The notes beneath the pieces are model-generated. The model had not been told where the DNA came from and made no database searches. It was given only the letters and a program-made list of their open reading frames with translations. This document shows, in pieces, positions 34,920-44,892 of a stretch of 64,000 nt of DNA (positions are counted from its first letter, which is position 1; each line of letters begins with the position of its first letter). The DNA comes from Gnetum montanum (lineage: Eukaryota > Streptophyta > Gnetopsida > Gnetales > Gnetaceae), in NCBI GenBank assembly GCA_015680685.1, contig MNCI01000189.1, positions 72,404 to 136,403 of the forward strand, written 5' to 3'. The translations under genes were made by a program, and so were the position numbers.

Positions 34920-35089
34920 TCGACGCAGTGAAAAGAACTTGCCATTTTCGCACCCCGAGTAATGTGGGATGCCCTATATAGCGTAGCACTATTGTGTCAT
35001 AATCCCGCTATAGTGTAGCATCATTGTTTGCAGCATAATAGGTGGGCCCAACCGAAACTTTTGTCCCACCTTGAATTAGCAACCTACCT

Positions 35090-35325
35090 TTACAAAGCCT
35101 ACCCTCCACGGTCGACAAAGACCTTAAACTAGAGACCTTAGTTCTTGAACCCCACTCGTTAACTGTTTGCTATGACCATAAACTAGCAACCTCGATTTAC
35201 ATTTTGATGTACATTATAGCATGAGTACGGTCCACCGTGACCTTAAACTAGCAAAGTTAATGTCCCTTGCATGTTCAAACTCGTTCACAGTCTACCAAGA
35301 CCTTAAACTAGTAACTTGCGAACTT
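35090..35325 (+). repeat. Degenerate minisatellite (ACCTTAAACTAG units), upstream array
   Basis: Four or five dispersed units containing GACCTTAAACTAG or CCATAAACTAGCAA. The same unit forms a denser array at 40290-40620. It lies between the antisense promoter and the reverse transcriptase acceptor. Confidence 0.7.
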
Positions 35326-35436
35326 GGCCGAATAGTTGATAATTATTTCATGTTTCATTGTTGCTTTGCAAATGTTTATTACACGCTATTGCTACAAATA
35401 GGTATCACTTCACTTGGCTTTTTCTTATTGTGGTAG

Positions 35437-35963
35437 GTTGAACAAAATGTTCATGCAACGTGATCTACATTCACTTTTAACCTTGACAGGTCATGGAAAA
35501 CTTGCAAGACATCTAAACTTAGAGTCAATAGACTGGGAATCATCTACTGATAACACTATAGCATCCCTGGAAACATCCATAGATTGGCCTGAACATCTAG
35601 TCCAAGCATTAGACTTAGAGGTTGGGGACATGACTGAGGACCCTCTCATTGAAATACCTATAACTACATCCAAGGGGAAAATAAAGACATTAAAACTTAG
35701 CTCCCTCCTAGATCCACAAATGCAAAAGGATGTATCTAAAGTCTTCCAAGATAACATCAAAGTGCTCACGTGGTTCTATGATGACATGTCGGGCTTAGAC
35801 CCATGACTCATACAACATAACATTGTCTTAGACTTGTGTATCAAGGCAGTCAAACAAAAGGTTTGAAAAATTAAACCAGAAATCGCACTAGTTGTACGTG
35901 ATGAAATTACCAAACTATATCAAGCAGGCTTCCTTCGCCTGGTCAATTACTCAGAGTGGGTAT
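35437..35963 (+). pseudogene. Reverse transcriptase, N-terminal part (Tat-like element)
   Basis: After a linker with acidic residues come NIKVLTWFYDDMSGLDP, then LCIKAVKQKV, KPEIALVVRDEITKLYQAGF and NYSEWV. These fit the conserved segment before the polymerase fingers in Tat elements (MPGLDP, PVKQ, EVEKLLxAGFIR, YPEWV). It is cut after YSEWV by the solo LTR at 35964. Confidence 0.8.
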
Positions 35964-37333
35964 TGTTGATACGTAAATTTTGGACACGCGAACACTTGTG
36001 AAAACTCATTCTAGGAGACTATAGCCTAGGGCACCTCCCGTATGGATACGAAAACCCGGGAATAGTCTTAGTTGGAAAGGGCTATGGGACAAAACAATAA
36101 TAATAATATTTTAAGAAAAATATTTAAAACTTATATTTAATTTTATGAAAGTTCTATTATATCTTGAAAAACATAGTAAAATAATTAAAAATCAAAATTA
36201 AATATTTGTGCAATTTTTGAGTACAATAATCAATATGAAACAAAATTTAAATTAAATTAAAGTTTATCTCGTGCTCTACGTTTCTGGTTCTTGATGTGGT
36301 TTCTGGTTCCTAATGTGGTTTCTACTTAGGATCTCCTGGAAATCCTCCCTCCTCATGTTCTGGCTATTACTTGAAAGTGCTGGCAGTTGCGCAAACCCTA
36401 CGCCTGCTGTGCGTCTCATGCGCTATCTATGTCCCAGTTCTGGTGCACTATTGACATGTTGCGAGTGTTTGCTGTCACCCCGATGTCGAGAGAGAAGGTT
36501 GATAGAACGTTTGCTGGATTCTATGGAGGCCCTGATCGCTGATCAAAAGAGAAAGAGCCTCTGTCCTATTTCAGTTTCCTCCCCTTATTCCTTTGGCTTT
36601 GGTTGGCTTCGTTGTAAATAGTAGCTTGTGGGAGAAACCCTAACCCTAAACCGCCAGCTGCCTTTGCCATGTCAACTACAACGTGGGAAAACACAATGAT
36701 TTCCTAGGTTTCAATTCTTCCATATTTCCATGTACAATGGAACATGGTTGCAAGCACACGCAAGGGCTGGGGGCTAGATAACATAAATTCAATTTATTGC
36801 TTGCATGTAAGAACTCAAATAAAACAGGCAACAAAGAAAGACAATAGAACAACACCTAACAGCCCTTCATTTTCTTAATTAAAAGCTATTGGGCCGCAGT
36901 CAGAGATGAGGATCAAATCAAATGAAAGCAAGGAAATATGGTAGAAATAGAACAAAATGTTCAGTTGACTTTTTTGCAATTGGTGCAGATTTCTCCTTTG
37001 GTGCTAGTAAGAGGATTGATGTTGCCCATGCTGATCATGGTAGAGACGAAGTGGTTGAAGAAGAGTTTTTCATTGGCACTGTAAGATAGCACAATGGAAT
37101 CAGCAGAACCATTATTGTAGAGCTACTGGTCTGAGTGCAGCAAACCTTTGAATGCCACCAAGTTTTTTTAGTAATCGTTGTTGAACATGGTCGGGGATTG
37201 GTAGTCCAGAGGAGACAAATTTGTATCACCACTCGAGAATGGGTACTCGTCCTTCAACGATGTTGTGTACAATTGATTGATGTTACTGTTGGTCAAGGCC
37301 CTATGCCTAGCATGGGTGAGGTTGGTCTCAATA
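35964..37333 (+). mobile_element. Solo LTR carrying a peroxidase fragment (TSD GGTAT)
   Basis: Starts TGTTGATACGTAAATTTTGG and ends GTTGGTCTCAATA, with GGTAT on both sides (35959-35963, 37334-37338). The first 120 and last 35 bases match the solo LTR at 8964-9585. The middle is much longer than there and includes an antisense class III peroxidase exon with 3' UTR. It interrupts the reverse transcriptase between YSEWV and VSKKMGG. Confidence 0.8.
36770..37296 (-). pseudogene. Class III peroxidase, last-exon fragment with 3' UTR
   Basis: The minus strand reads TNSNINQLYTTSLKDEYPF, SSGDTNLSPLDYQSPTMF, NNDY, KNLVAFKGLLHSDQ, NNGSADSIVLSYSANEKLFF and ISMGNINPLTSTKGEICTNC ending KKVN and a stop. 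This is the C-terminal third of a secreted plant heme peroxidase, with GLLHSDQ, the MGNI-PLT motif and the last conserved Cys. Two stops occur (after NNDY and SDQ). A 3' UTR-like AATAAA follows near 36797. The distal half with both catalytic histidines is absent. It sits inside an LTR, opposite to the host element, so it is a captured fragment rather than a gene. Confidence 0.85.
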
Positions 37334-38064
37334 GGTATTACATTGTTGTAGTCTCTAAGAAAATGGGAGGAATACGAATTTGTATAGACTTTCAGGATCT
37401 AAACAAAGCAATGATTAAAGATGACTTCCCACTACCAAGTATTGATGAACTTATCAACACTATGGCTAGTCATGCTTTATTATCCTTTATGGATGGGTTC
37501 TCGGGTTACAATCAAATTCGCATCAATCTAGAGCATCAGTTAATGACTACTTTCATGACCCCTTTTGGAAACTTTTGTTACACTATGATGTCTCAAAAAC
37601 ATCGGAGCAACCTATCAACTAGCCATGACGAACATATTTAGTGCCTACATCCTAGAGAGACTAAACGATTATGTGGATAACATAGCAGTCAAGTCTAAGA
37701 AATCTATTGATCATCCTAATCATCTAGATGTAGTCCTTAAGTGTTGTCACAGGCATGACTTGTGTCTCAATCCAAAGAAATTTGTTTTTGGAGTTAAAAC
37801 CAGATGCATGCTAGGGTTTGTAGTATTGAAGGCTGGAATATGAGTGGACCCTGACAAAGTTAAGGCCATTGTTAACTTAGCATCCCCTACCAACCTTAAA
37901 GAATTACATGGGTTGCAAGGTAGAATATATTTTATCAGAAGGTTTATAGCAGAGTTGCTCGAAAAGTGACACCCCATGTAACACTTACTAAAGAAGGGGG
38001 TTAACTTTGAGTAGACAACACAGTGTCTTCGATGACTTAAAGAAAGAGCTTTTACACCTCCCAA
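37334..38064 (+). pseudogene. Reverse transcriptase, palm and thumb (Tat-like element)
   Basis: Reads VSKKMGGIRICIDFQDLNKA, DDFPLPSIDELINTMASHAL, SFMDGFSGYNQIRI, TTFMTPFGNFCYT and, after a shift, LERLNDYVDNIAVKSK. The catalytic YVDD motif is changed to YVDN. HLDVVLKCCHRHDLCLNPKK and LGFVV follow. The order and motifs are those of Ty3/gypsy reverse transcriptase. The damaged active site and frameshifts make it inactive. Confidence 0.9.
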
Positions 38065-38079
38065 CTATTTACCCACCAT

Positions 38080-38470
38080 AGAGGGATAAGCCTTTCTACA
38101 TCTACCTTGCCACCTCAGACATGTCTATCACAACATTGTTATGCCAGAAAAGAGAGGACAGCTCTAAAATCCCAGTTTATTACTTGAGCCATGCATTGAT
38201 AGCCTATGAAGTGAAATACAATGAAGTAGAAAGGAATTTTCTTAACCTAGTATTTGCGCTAAAAAAGTGGAGGCACTACCTATTCCATAGCTAGGTTAAC
38301 ATCATATGCAAGAGCAACGTACTCTGGGCTATCATGAACAACTTATACGAGAGTAGCAGGATAGCCCGATGGAAAGCTATAATGACGGAATTTGACTTAC
38401 ACTATGTAACCCAATCATCAATGAAGGGACAAGCGATAGCTATGCAGCTCATGATCTCACTAGTCGATGA
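38080..38470 (+). pseudogene. RNase H domain of the polymerase (Tat-like element)
   Basis: PFYIYLATSDMSITTLLCQ, YYLSHALIAYEVKYNEVER, LVFALKKWRHYLFHS and SSRIARWKAIMTEFD fit the tethered RNase H that follows gypsy reverse transcriptases (YYxSxxL, YxxxEK, ALxxArxxLRHYF, RxxxWxxxLxEFD). Confidence 0.8.
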
Positions 38471-38539
38471 TCAAGCGACCATAGAATCGAAATTCCCCAA
38501 CGAACATGTTAACAGCATCAACACTGTGCCATTGCACTT

Positions 38540-38810
38540 CGAGGCCACTTTGCATTTCGATGGCGCCTCAACCACGCGAGGTGGTAGTGCTACCATCGTC
38601 ATTACATTCCCCTCAAGGGACATTCAACCTTTTACTTACCATTTTATGTTCCTTTGTACAAACAATGTAGCTAAGTATGAAGGACTCCTTAGGGGCCTTT
38701 TAGCTAGCTAGCAATTAAATATCCAACATTTGGCAATCTGAGGCGATTCCCAACTCGTCGTTAACTAGATCATTGAAATCTATGCTTGTAAAGCTTCACA
38801 TTACAACCTT
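38540..38810 (+). pseudogene. Second, archaeal-type RNase H (aRNH)
   Basis: ATLHFDGASTTRGGSATIVI has the first catalytic Asp. CTNNVAKYEGLLRGLLAS has the Glu and GDSQLVVN the second Asp, with stops between. A second RNase H between RNase H and integrase is the mark of Tat-branch elements and supports the classification. Confidence 0.75.
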
Positions 38811-39069
38811 ATTGTGATTTGGCCAAAAATTTGTTGAAACAGTTCATAATGATAAATATCCAACATGTGCCACGCAATGAGAACACTATAGCAGATGCCT
38901 TAGCCATGCTAGCGTTAAACGTGTTGCCACATCTATTTGCAAATTTACCTGCTTCAATAACAGAATGCACAAATCCTATCACTCAAGCATTACATGTTAC
39001 CTCTGTGAGTGTTACCGATGCCCAAGAGTTGTACACTAATATTAAAGCCTACATTCAACATGATGAACC

Positions 39070-40269
39070 CCCACACGGCTTTACATCTGCCCAAAAGGAT
39101 GCAATCTGAAAGCAAGCACAACAATATGTCCTTGTAGGAGATAATACCTTATGCAAACGCTCCTTTGATGGGATACTGCTAACTTGTGTTGGTGGGGAAG
39201 AGGCACAAAAAATTGTTAACGAAGTCCATGAAGGACTATGTGGAGGACACATAGCTCCTAAGGCCATGGTAGCTAAAATCAGATTCCTAGGGTATTACTG
39301 GCCTTGCATGGAATGAGATTTCCTTGCTATAGTTAGGATGTGTGATACATGACAACGTCATGCAAATCTTACACACGTTTCAGCTATTGAGTTGCGCATT
39401 GCACAAATCACATGGCCATTCCAATGATGGGGACTAGATATCATAGGACCCATAACACCTAAGTCTTCCGTAGGACATAGCTTCATCCTCACTACCACCA
39501 AGTACTTCACAAAGTGGGTAGAGGCTATCCCCCTTAGGAAAACTACATCCCAATAGGTTTGCCACTTTATCTTAAATAACATAGTAACAAGGTTGGTCTT
39601 CCCATGACTATTGTGACAGAAAATGGGCCACAATTTAGTAGCATGAAAACCAAAACATTTTGTAGCAACCTTGGCATCAAGCAATCCTTTTCGTCGTCAT
39701 ACTACCCATAGGAAAATGGTGAGGCAGAGGCAACAAACAAGGCCATCATCAACTTGCTTAAAAGAATGCTTAGCAATAGCAAGAGGCGATGGCATGAGCA
39801 AATCCTCTACGTGCTGTGTGCTTACCGTACGATGTGCAAAATGGCTACAGGTAAGACTCCTTATAGCCTAGTTTACAGATCTAAAGCAGTGTTACCTCTT
39901 GAATTGTAGGTACTGTCACTTCATATGATCCTTTCAAGTGTCATGAACGAAGCCTAGAACAATGAGTCAAGGATCATCAACCTTAACTTCCTAGAGGAAG
40001 AGCATGCACAAACACTGGGTCGTATCGAATGGTACCAAGCCAAGAAGTGGCAAAAGCATCATTCTGACCTACATCGATGGCCAATCAAAAAGGGGAACCT
40101 AGTTCTCAAAGTTTTCTATGAACATGCAAACAAGTTTTCAGCAAACTGGGAAGGTCCATTCATAGTCACAAAAGCCTATGAGAATGGAGCCTTCAAACTG
40201 GTAGACATGGATGGCAAAGAGTTTGCAAATTCCATGAATCACTTGTACCTCGAGCCATACTACATCTGA
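39070..40269 (+). pseudogene. Integrase (Tat-like element)
   Basis: Zinc-binding part: VNEVHEGLCGGHIAPKAMVA, GYYWPC and MCDT-QRHA (HHCC). Core: WGLDIIGPITPKSSVGHSF (first Asp), WVEAIPLRKTT, a region with TENGPQF in the natural frame (second Asp) and NGEAEATNKAIINLL (Glu). C-terminal: WEGPFIVTKAYENGAFKL and HLYLEPYYI before the stop. Several stops and shifts are present. The enzyme would insert the cDNA with the 5-bp duplication seen. Confidence 0.85.
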
Positions 40270-40284
40270 AGCAAAAGAAAGGTA

Positions 40285-40625
40285 AGCATCCATAGTCCGC
40301 TATGACTATAAACTAGCACAGATAGTCTACTATGACTATAAACTAGCATAGATCATCCGCTATGATGTAAAACTGGCATAGAAGATCTGCTACGACCTTA
40401 AACTGCCCCATCCATCATCTGCTATGACAATAAACTAGCACAACAGTCTGCTAGGACCTTAAACTAGCACAGCGGTTTACTAGGACCTTAAATTAGTACA
40501 TAGCAGTCTCCTAGGATCTTAAACTAGCACAGTGGTCTGCTAGGACCTTAAACTAGCACATTGTAGTCTGTTGGGGCCTTAAACCAGTACATCTAATGGT
40601 CTACCAAGACCTTAAACTGGGTTTT
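40285..40625 (+). repeat. Degenerate minisatellite (ACCTTAAACTAGCACA units), downstream array
   Basis: About eleven irregular units of 25-35 bases such as GTCTGCTAGGACCTTAAACT directly after the integrase stop. Tandem arrays just 3' of integrase are known from Tat/Ogre elements. Confidence 0.85.
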
Positions 40626-42006
40626 TGGCACAACATTCCTAGCTCGCATCCATGACCCTATAAAAAAGTGTGTGCACAGTGTTGACACGGGGTGGGGCAT
40701 TGCAGTTGCAAAATGTGATTCACGATGATAAGAAAATATCCTCTAGAACATATGCAACACCACTACCCCTGGCATCTTGCTGATCCTCCAGAGATGTCAT
40801 CTGACATCTTGCTAACCTTCCGGAGCTACCACTACCACAACCTGTTGCCCTGGTAGTAGCTTCCATTATTAGCACGTGTTGCTAGAATGCCAACACTATT
40901 GTGGCCTAGCCACAAAGTTTCTACCCTCTAGCCCCCACCATCATTCGAGCTTGAAAGACGTTTAGTTGTTATGCTTCTCACCTTATAGCTAAACTGCATG
41001 ATGTTTGCCTTGGGTGGGGACTCCTAAGCACTTGCATCATCGCAACTCCTAGCCCCCTCTGTGTCAGCCCCTTCAGTTTGCCACTACCAGAACCGTTGCT
41101 GGCCTTCCTAGTTTGGATGTTGCATACCTTAGCAACAATGCCTGCCACTTCAGTGGTGTCTAAAGCAAGTAAGAACTTTTCCTAACTGCATTTTATGGCT
41201 ACATTTCTCTGGTATGCTTTCTATTGCGCTTGTAGGTTACGGGCCAAGATGGCATTGGTTAGGGATGCATTTCGCCAAGAGGATAGGACACTACATCATT
41301 CCGAGGTGACTGCTTTGACTAGCTTAGCTACTGAGGAGTGCACATCCTGCCCTTCCTCTTAACCTTCATCATCTCATTTCTTACACCTATAGTTTCCCTT
41401 TTCACATCCCTTTTACAAGCTTTCTTAGTGCATGTAAAGCCCTCCCATATGCTTAACCGCAAAGTGCATGATGCACGTAATGTAGCTCACCGCATGGGAA
41501 GCATCTGTAGGCAGGTCAAAGCCTCTCATGGATGTAACACAAGTCATCTTGGGGAGGAAACACCTGTCCTTAAACAACAAGGTTGTTTACAAGTGAACAT
41601 GGCTAAATAGCAGAAGAAAAGTGCAAAAGCATAAAAGAGCAAAAGAGCTCAAAAAAAGGAGCCAAAACAAATGGCACACCAGGTGTTTCACAATGATCGT
41701 CTCTAAGAATTTCAACGAGAGGTCAGAAGTCTGCAAAAGAAAGATGACCATGCATGCCGATTCCCTCACAAGCACTTTGATGAGGGACCATGCTATGTTT
41801 CATCTTTCCTTTTCCTGAACCTATCTCCTCAAGTCCACCCTTTTTCCCCTTTTCCTGCACGACTATCCTAATACTCCCAAGCATAGCAAAGCAACATCTG
41901 AGAGACCACTGAAGAGCGATATTGGTGTCTTGTCCTTCATGGTGTTTCGTATTCTTTTTTGACATCTATCAGGTAGATCCTCCAGATGTTGACAAAGAGG
42001 GGCTAG
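40626..42006 (+). mobile_element. 3' untranslated region and polypurine tract of the Tat-like element
   Basis: No domain was recognised; a 90-codon open frame at 41338-41610 starts with a hydrophobic stretch but has no support. The polypurine tract AAAGAGGGGCTAG (41994-42006) ends exactly where the LTR begins. Confidence 0.7.
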
Positions 42007-43846
42007 TGAAACACCATAAAATTTCAGGACCCTCATGCTTCAGTAGAGTCTTGGAATTTGGGCAAGGACTTCCACAAGTGCAGCATCATGATGGTTCGGT
42101 AGGAAAGAATAGGCACTTAGGATAGACTGTCCAATCCAACAAGTTTTCTATCTCCAGGGCTGATAGCCTAGCTAGACTCTCCAGCCTACCCAACTGGACA
42201 ATTGACCTGGTTGACAGTCTACCTAGAGACCATGCTATGAGTTTTTGAAACTGTTCAGGATGAGAAAAATAGTTGGGCAAGTTTTTTAGTGAAGAAGTTT
42301 TCTATGCTATGCTATGCTATGCAACATAGCAAGCCTTGAAAGATAGCTGCTCAAGTTTCCAAATGTGAATTGACAAAATGATTGCAAGACAAGTCAGGAT
42401 TCAGCCAATACAAGGTGCTACACTATGCTATGCTATGCAGCGTAGCAAAGGCAGAGCAAAAATGCCCATATTGCCAAGTGATTCAAACAAGAAGACTGCA
42501 CTTTAGTAAGACTTCAGCCTCCAAAATTGGTTTCCCCACTTAGCCCTCAGGCATTGAGCAAAGTTTCTTACTAGAAAATGGTGGATTGAACAAGGAAACA
42601 TGATACACTGGCTGCTACACAGTGCTACACTACATAGTGTAGCAACAATGCAAAAACAACAAAAGTGTTCCAAACATGAACTCAGTAAGTCCTAAGGCTT
42701 CCTAGCATGAAGGATAAAATTTGCAATTGTTTGCTTGACCAAGCCTCAAACAAATGCTCTTCGGCTCCTATGCAAATTTCTATCAAGACCAGTGGTTACG
42801 CTATGCTATGCTACGTAGCATAGCATAGCATAGCGAGCAGCTACTTACACTACACCAATGTGCTCAACAGCATGAGTAGTGCAACATTGGCATAGAAGAA
42901 TTAAGACATCTTCAAGTAGCTCTAGAACTTTTTGGCAACAATCTTTCTCACTCTGGCATCTCCTTGGCAAAATCAGCAATTTTACTTCATTTTGCATACC
43001 CTTGGTCAACTCCCAAAAGATTGTTCCTATGCTTGACCCTGCTTGTAAGAGCAAGGAAGACGTAGTCGTAGAGCATAAGCTCCATTTTGCTTACATTATT
43101 AGCACACTGGATTTTGGCACATGAAGTTTCGGCAATATGGTCACAATGTAACAAAGTTCGCATCCAGCATCGAACACCTACATAGTACGAACATGTTAGC
43201 ACCTTTTGGGGCCCATGACACATGGCATCTAGACCATGTTTCTCTCCTGCTCCTAGCCCTATAAATACCCCGGCAAACAATGCTTAGGGGGTTGGCTTTT
43301 TAGTGCAGTTGGCTTTTACGTTGGCTTTCGGAGAGCATAGTTGGCATTTTTGAGCATTCTGGTTACCTTTGAGTTCTTTGGTTGGCTTCAAAAATCCCTT
43401 TGTAAGTTAAGCATTTTGGCATCTTAGTGAATAGAGTAGCAAATAGAAGACCTGTAATTATACTATTTGGTATAAGCAATGTCTCACTAGTGTTGCATAA
43501 CCTGTTGTACACCTTTCAGCAAGGCAAAGGATCAAATTCGTGACCTTTGGGGCAGTGCACTCTCTCACCCAAATCTATTTTGCTATTTGTTCACTATCAT
43601 CATGTTTTGCAGTATTTTCATTGCCCTGCATTTATTGATCATCGATTTATTTTGCACACATCGTTTCCAAAACAAACATTTATGAAAGGTTAAGATACAC
43701 CTATTAAGTCCCTGTCTGATTGACCAGACCGTTCAGGGTGCCCCATTTCTGTTTCTCTCTAGCATGACCCTAGCATGGATATGGGGTTAAACTATTCGCC
43801 TGGCAACCTTTTAGTGTTCCAGCCACCGACGTTTTCGGTCACTACA
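42007..43846 (+). mobile_element. 3' LTR of the Tat-like element
   Basis: Starts TGAAACACCATAAAATTTC and ends TTTTCGGTCACTACA. It is collinear with 23769-25601. It contains a perfect 30-base palindrome at 42800-42829 built of GCTATGCTATGCTAC and its complement. Confidence 0.9.
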
Positions 43847-43851
43847 AATTC

Positions 43852-44118
43852 CTCTTTAGAAAAAAAAATTTCAATAGGGAGTAGCAATGAAAATATTAAT
43901 GCAAATGGATTTCACTTAGTGCAATATAAAAAGAAGAGGTCTACAACTGCTTTCAATTTAAAAACCTCAAAGGTATCTCATTCTCTTTCTACTTCTACCA
44001 ATGTTGTAAATGGCTTTTTTTAATCAGATAATGTTTTTTCACTTGTTAGTAACATGGATTGTGAGACAACTTTTAAGCTTCAAAAATTAAGGATGGGGGC
44101 CTTCTCCCCCACATCTTA
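43852..44118 (+). pseudogene. L1-type LINE ORF1 remnant, second part
   Basis: Continues the ORF1 cut at 23768: ANGFHLVQYKKKRSTTAF is the usual C-terminal GFxxVxxKKK signature of plant LINE ORF1. It is followed by a short gap to ORF2. Confidence 0.55.
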
Positions 44119-44892
44119 ATGTTAATTTTATCATGGAATGTTAGGGGCATTTCTAATAGGTCTTGTGTAAAGATTTCCAAGGAGTATTTTTCAAACTGGC
44201 ATTTATCTCTAGATTTTCTTTTACTACAAGAAATTAAGATTTTAGTTCATGATATTAGTTTTGTTGGTAAATCTATTTTAAAAATTGCATTATTTTTATG
44301 CTACTCATAAAGTTAATAAAAGAGGTGTTGCTAATCTTGTTAATAAAAATTAGACTTAAAAAGTTTTGAATTATGGTTTTAACAACCTTGAGAGAATTTT
44401 TTGGATTATTTATTATAGTGAAAAATGTGACTTTAGACTCTATAATATTTGAAATATTGATTAGAGGTTTGGAAATATCTTCTATCTTTACTTAAAGTTC
44501 CCTGGATTATTGAAGGTGATTTCAATATAGTTGAAAGTCAATTAGATAAACTTGGTGGTCTTCCTTCTTATATATCTTCTCAAAAAAAAAAAAAAAAAAA
44601 GGAAGATTGGTGCAATTTCAAAGAAAAATATTTTCTTTCTGATGTTAGCTCTTTATTCTCATTTCATTGGAATAAGAAGCATTATACTTGGTATAATTAT
44701 CAACAATGAAATGATAGAATTTATTATCAACTTTTTGGAAGCCTACAAGCAAAGTAGAAGTGCATACAAATGCTACTTTGATAAATCATTTTCCTATTGG
44801 CATTTTTCTCTCTAGCATTAATTCTTCATCCTTCTGAAAGTATAAGCTTTTTCATATGAATGCTAATATTTTTATAGGCTCTAGTGGGAAAA
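44119..44892 (+). pseudogene. L1-type LINE endonuclease remnant
   Basis: MLILSWNVRGISNRS and FLLLQEIKILVHD are the N-terminal motifs of the apurinic-type endonuclease of plant LINEs (the Asn and Glu positions are kept). Stops follow. A poly(A) run interrupts the frame at 44581-44600. It is cut at 44893 by a solo LTR. Confidence 0.75.

Larger units (their letters stand above)
29344..35436 (+). other. Putative spliceable spacer between protease and reverse transcriptase
   Basis: About 6 kb without sense coding separates the two enzymes. On the plus strand CAG/GTAAAG at 29343/29344 is a good donor (others near 29610-29630 cannot be excluded, since protease-like sequence runs on). TTTTTCTTATTGTGGTAG ending at 35436 is a strong acceptor just before the reverse transcriptase frame; a second acceptor ends at 35489. 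Ogre elements are known to splice an intron in this part of their transcript. Here the spacer holds the antisense gene described below. Confidence 0.45.
23769..43846 (+). mobile_element. Complete 20-kb Tat/Ogre-like Ty3/gypsy element (TSD AATTC)
   Basis: LTRs are at 23769-25601 and 42007-43846. AATTC is duplicated at 23764-23768 and 43847-43851. A polypurine tract (AAAGAGGGGCTAG) ends directly at the 3' LTR. Internal order is gag, protease, a 5-kb opposite-strand gene, reverse transcriptase, RNase H, an extra RNase H, integrase, tandem repeats, 3' region. The second (archaeal-type) RNase H and the large size are marks of the Tat branch, especially Ogre-like elements. All coding parts have stops or frameshifts and the LTRs differ at about one base in ten over the first 150, so the copy is old and inactive. 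Confidence 0.9.

Noticed and set aside
36970-37300. A host peroxidase gene
   Set aside because: Only the C-terminal third is present, with two stops, and it lies inside an LTR that itself interrupts a retrotransposon polymerase.
35964-37333. DNA transposon with terminal inverted repeats
   Set aside because: The ends are short TGTTG/CAATA and match a solo LTR with CAACA end elsewhere in the window; the 5-bp duplication also fits an LTR.
41338-41610. A 90-codon open frame in the Tat 3' region as an env-like gene
   Set aside because: It has a hydrophobic start but no other support, and the flanking frames are broken.
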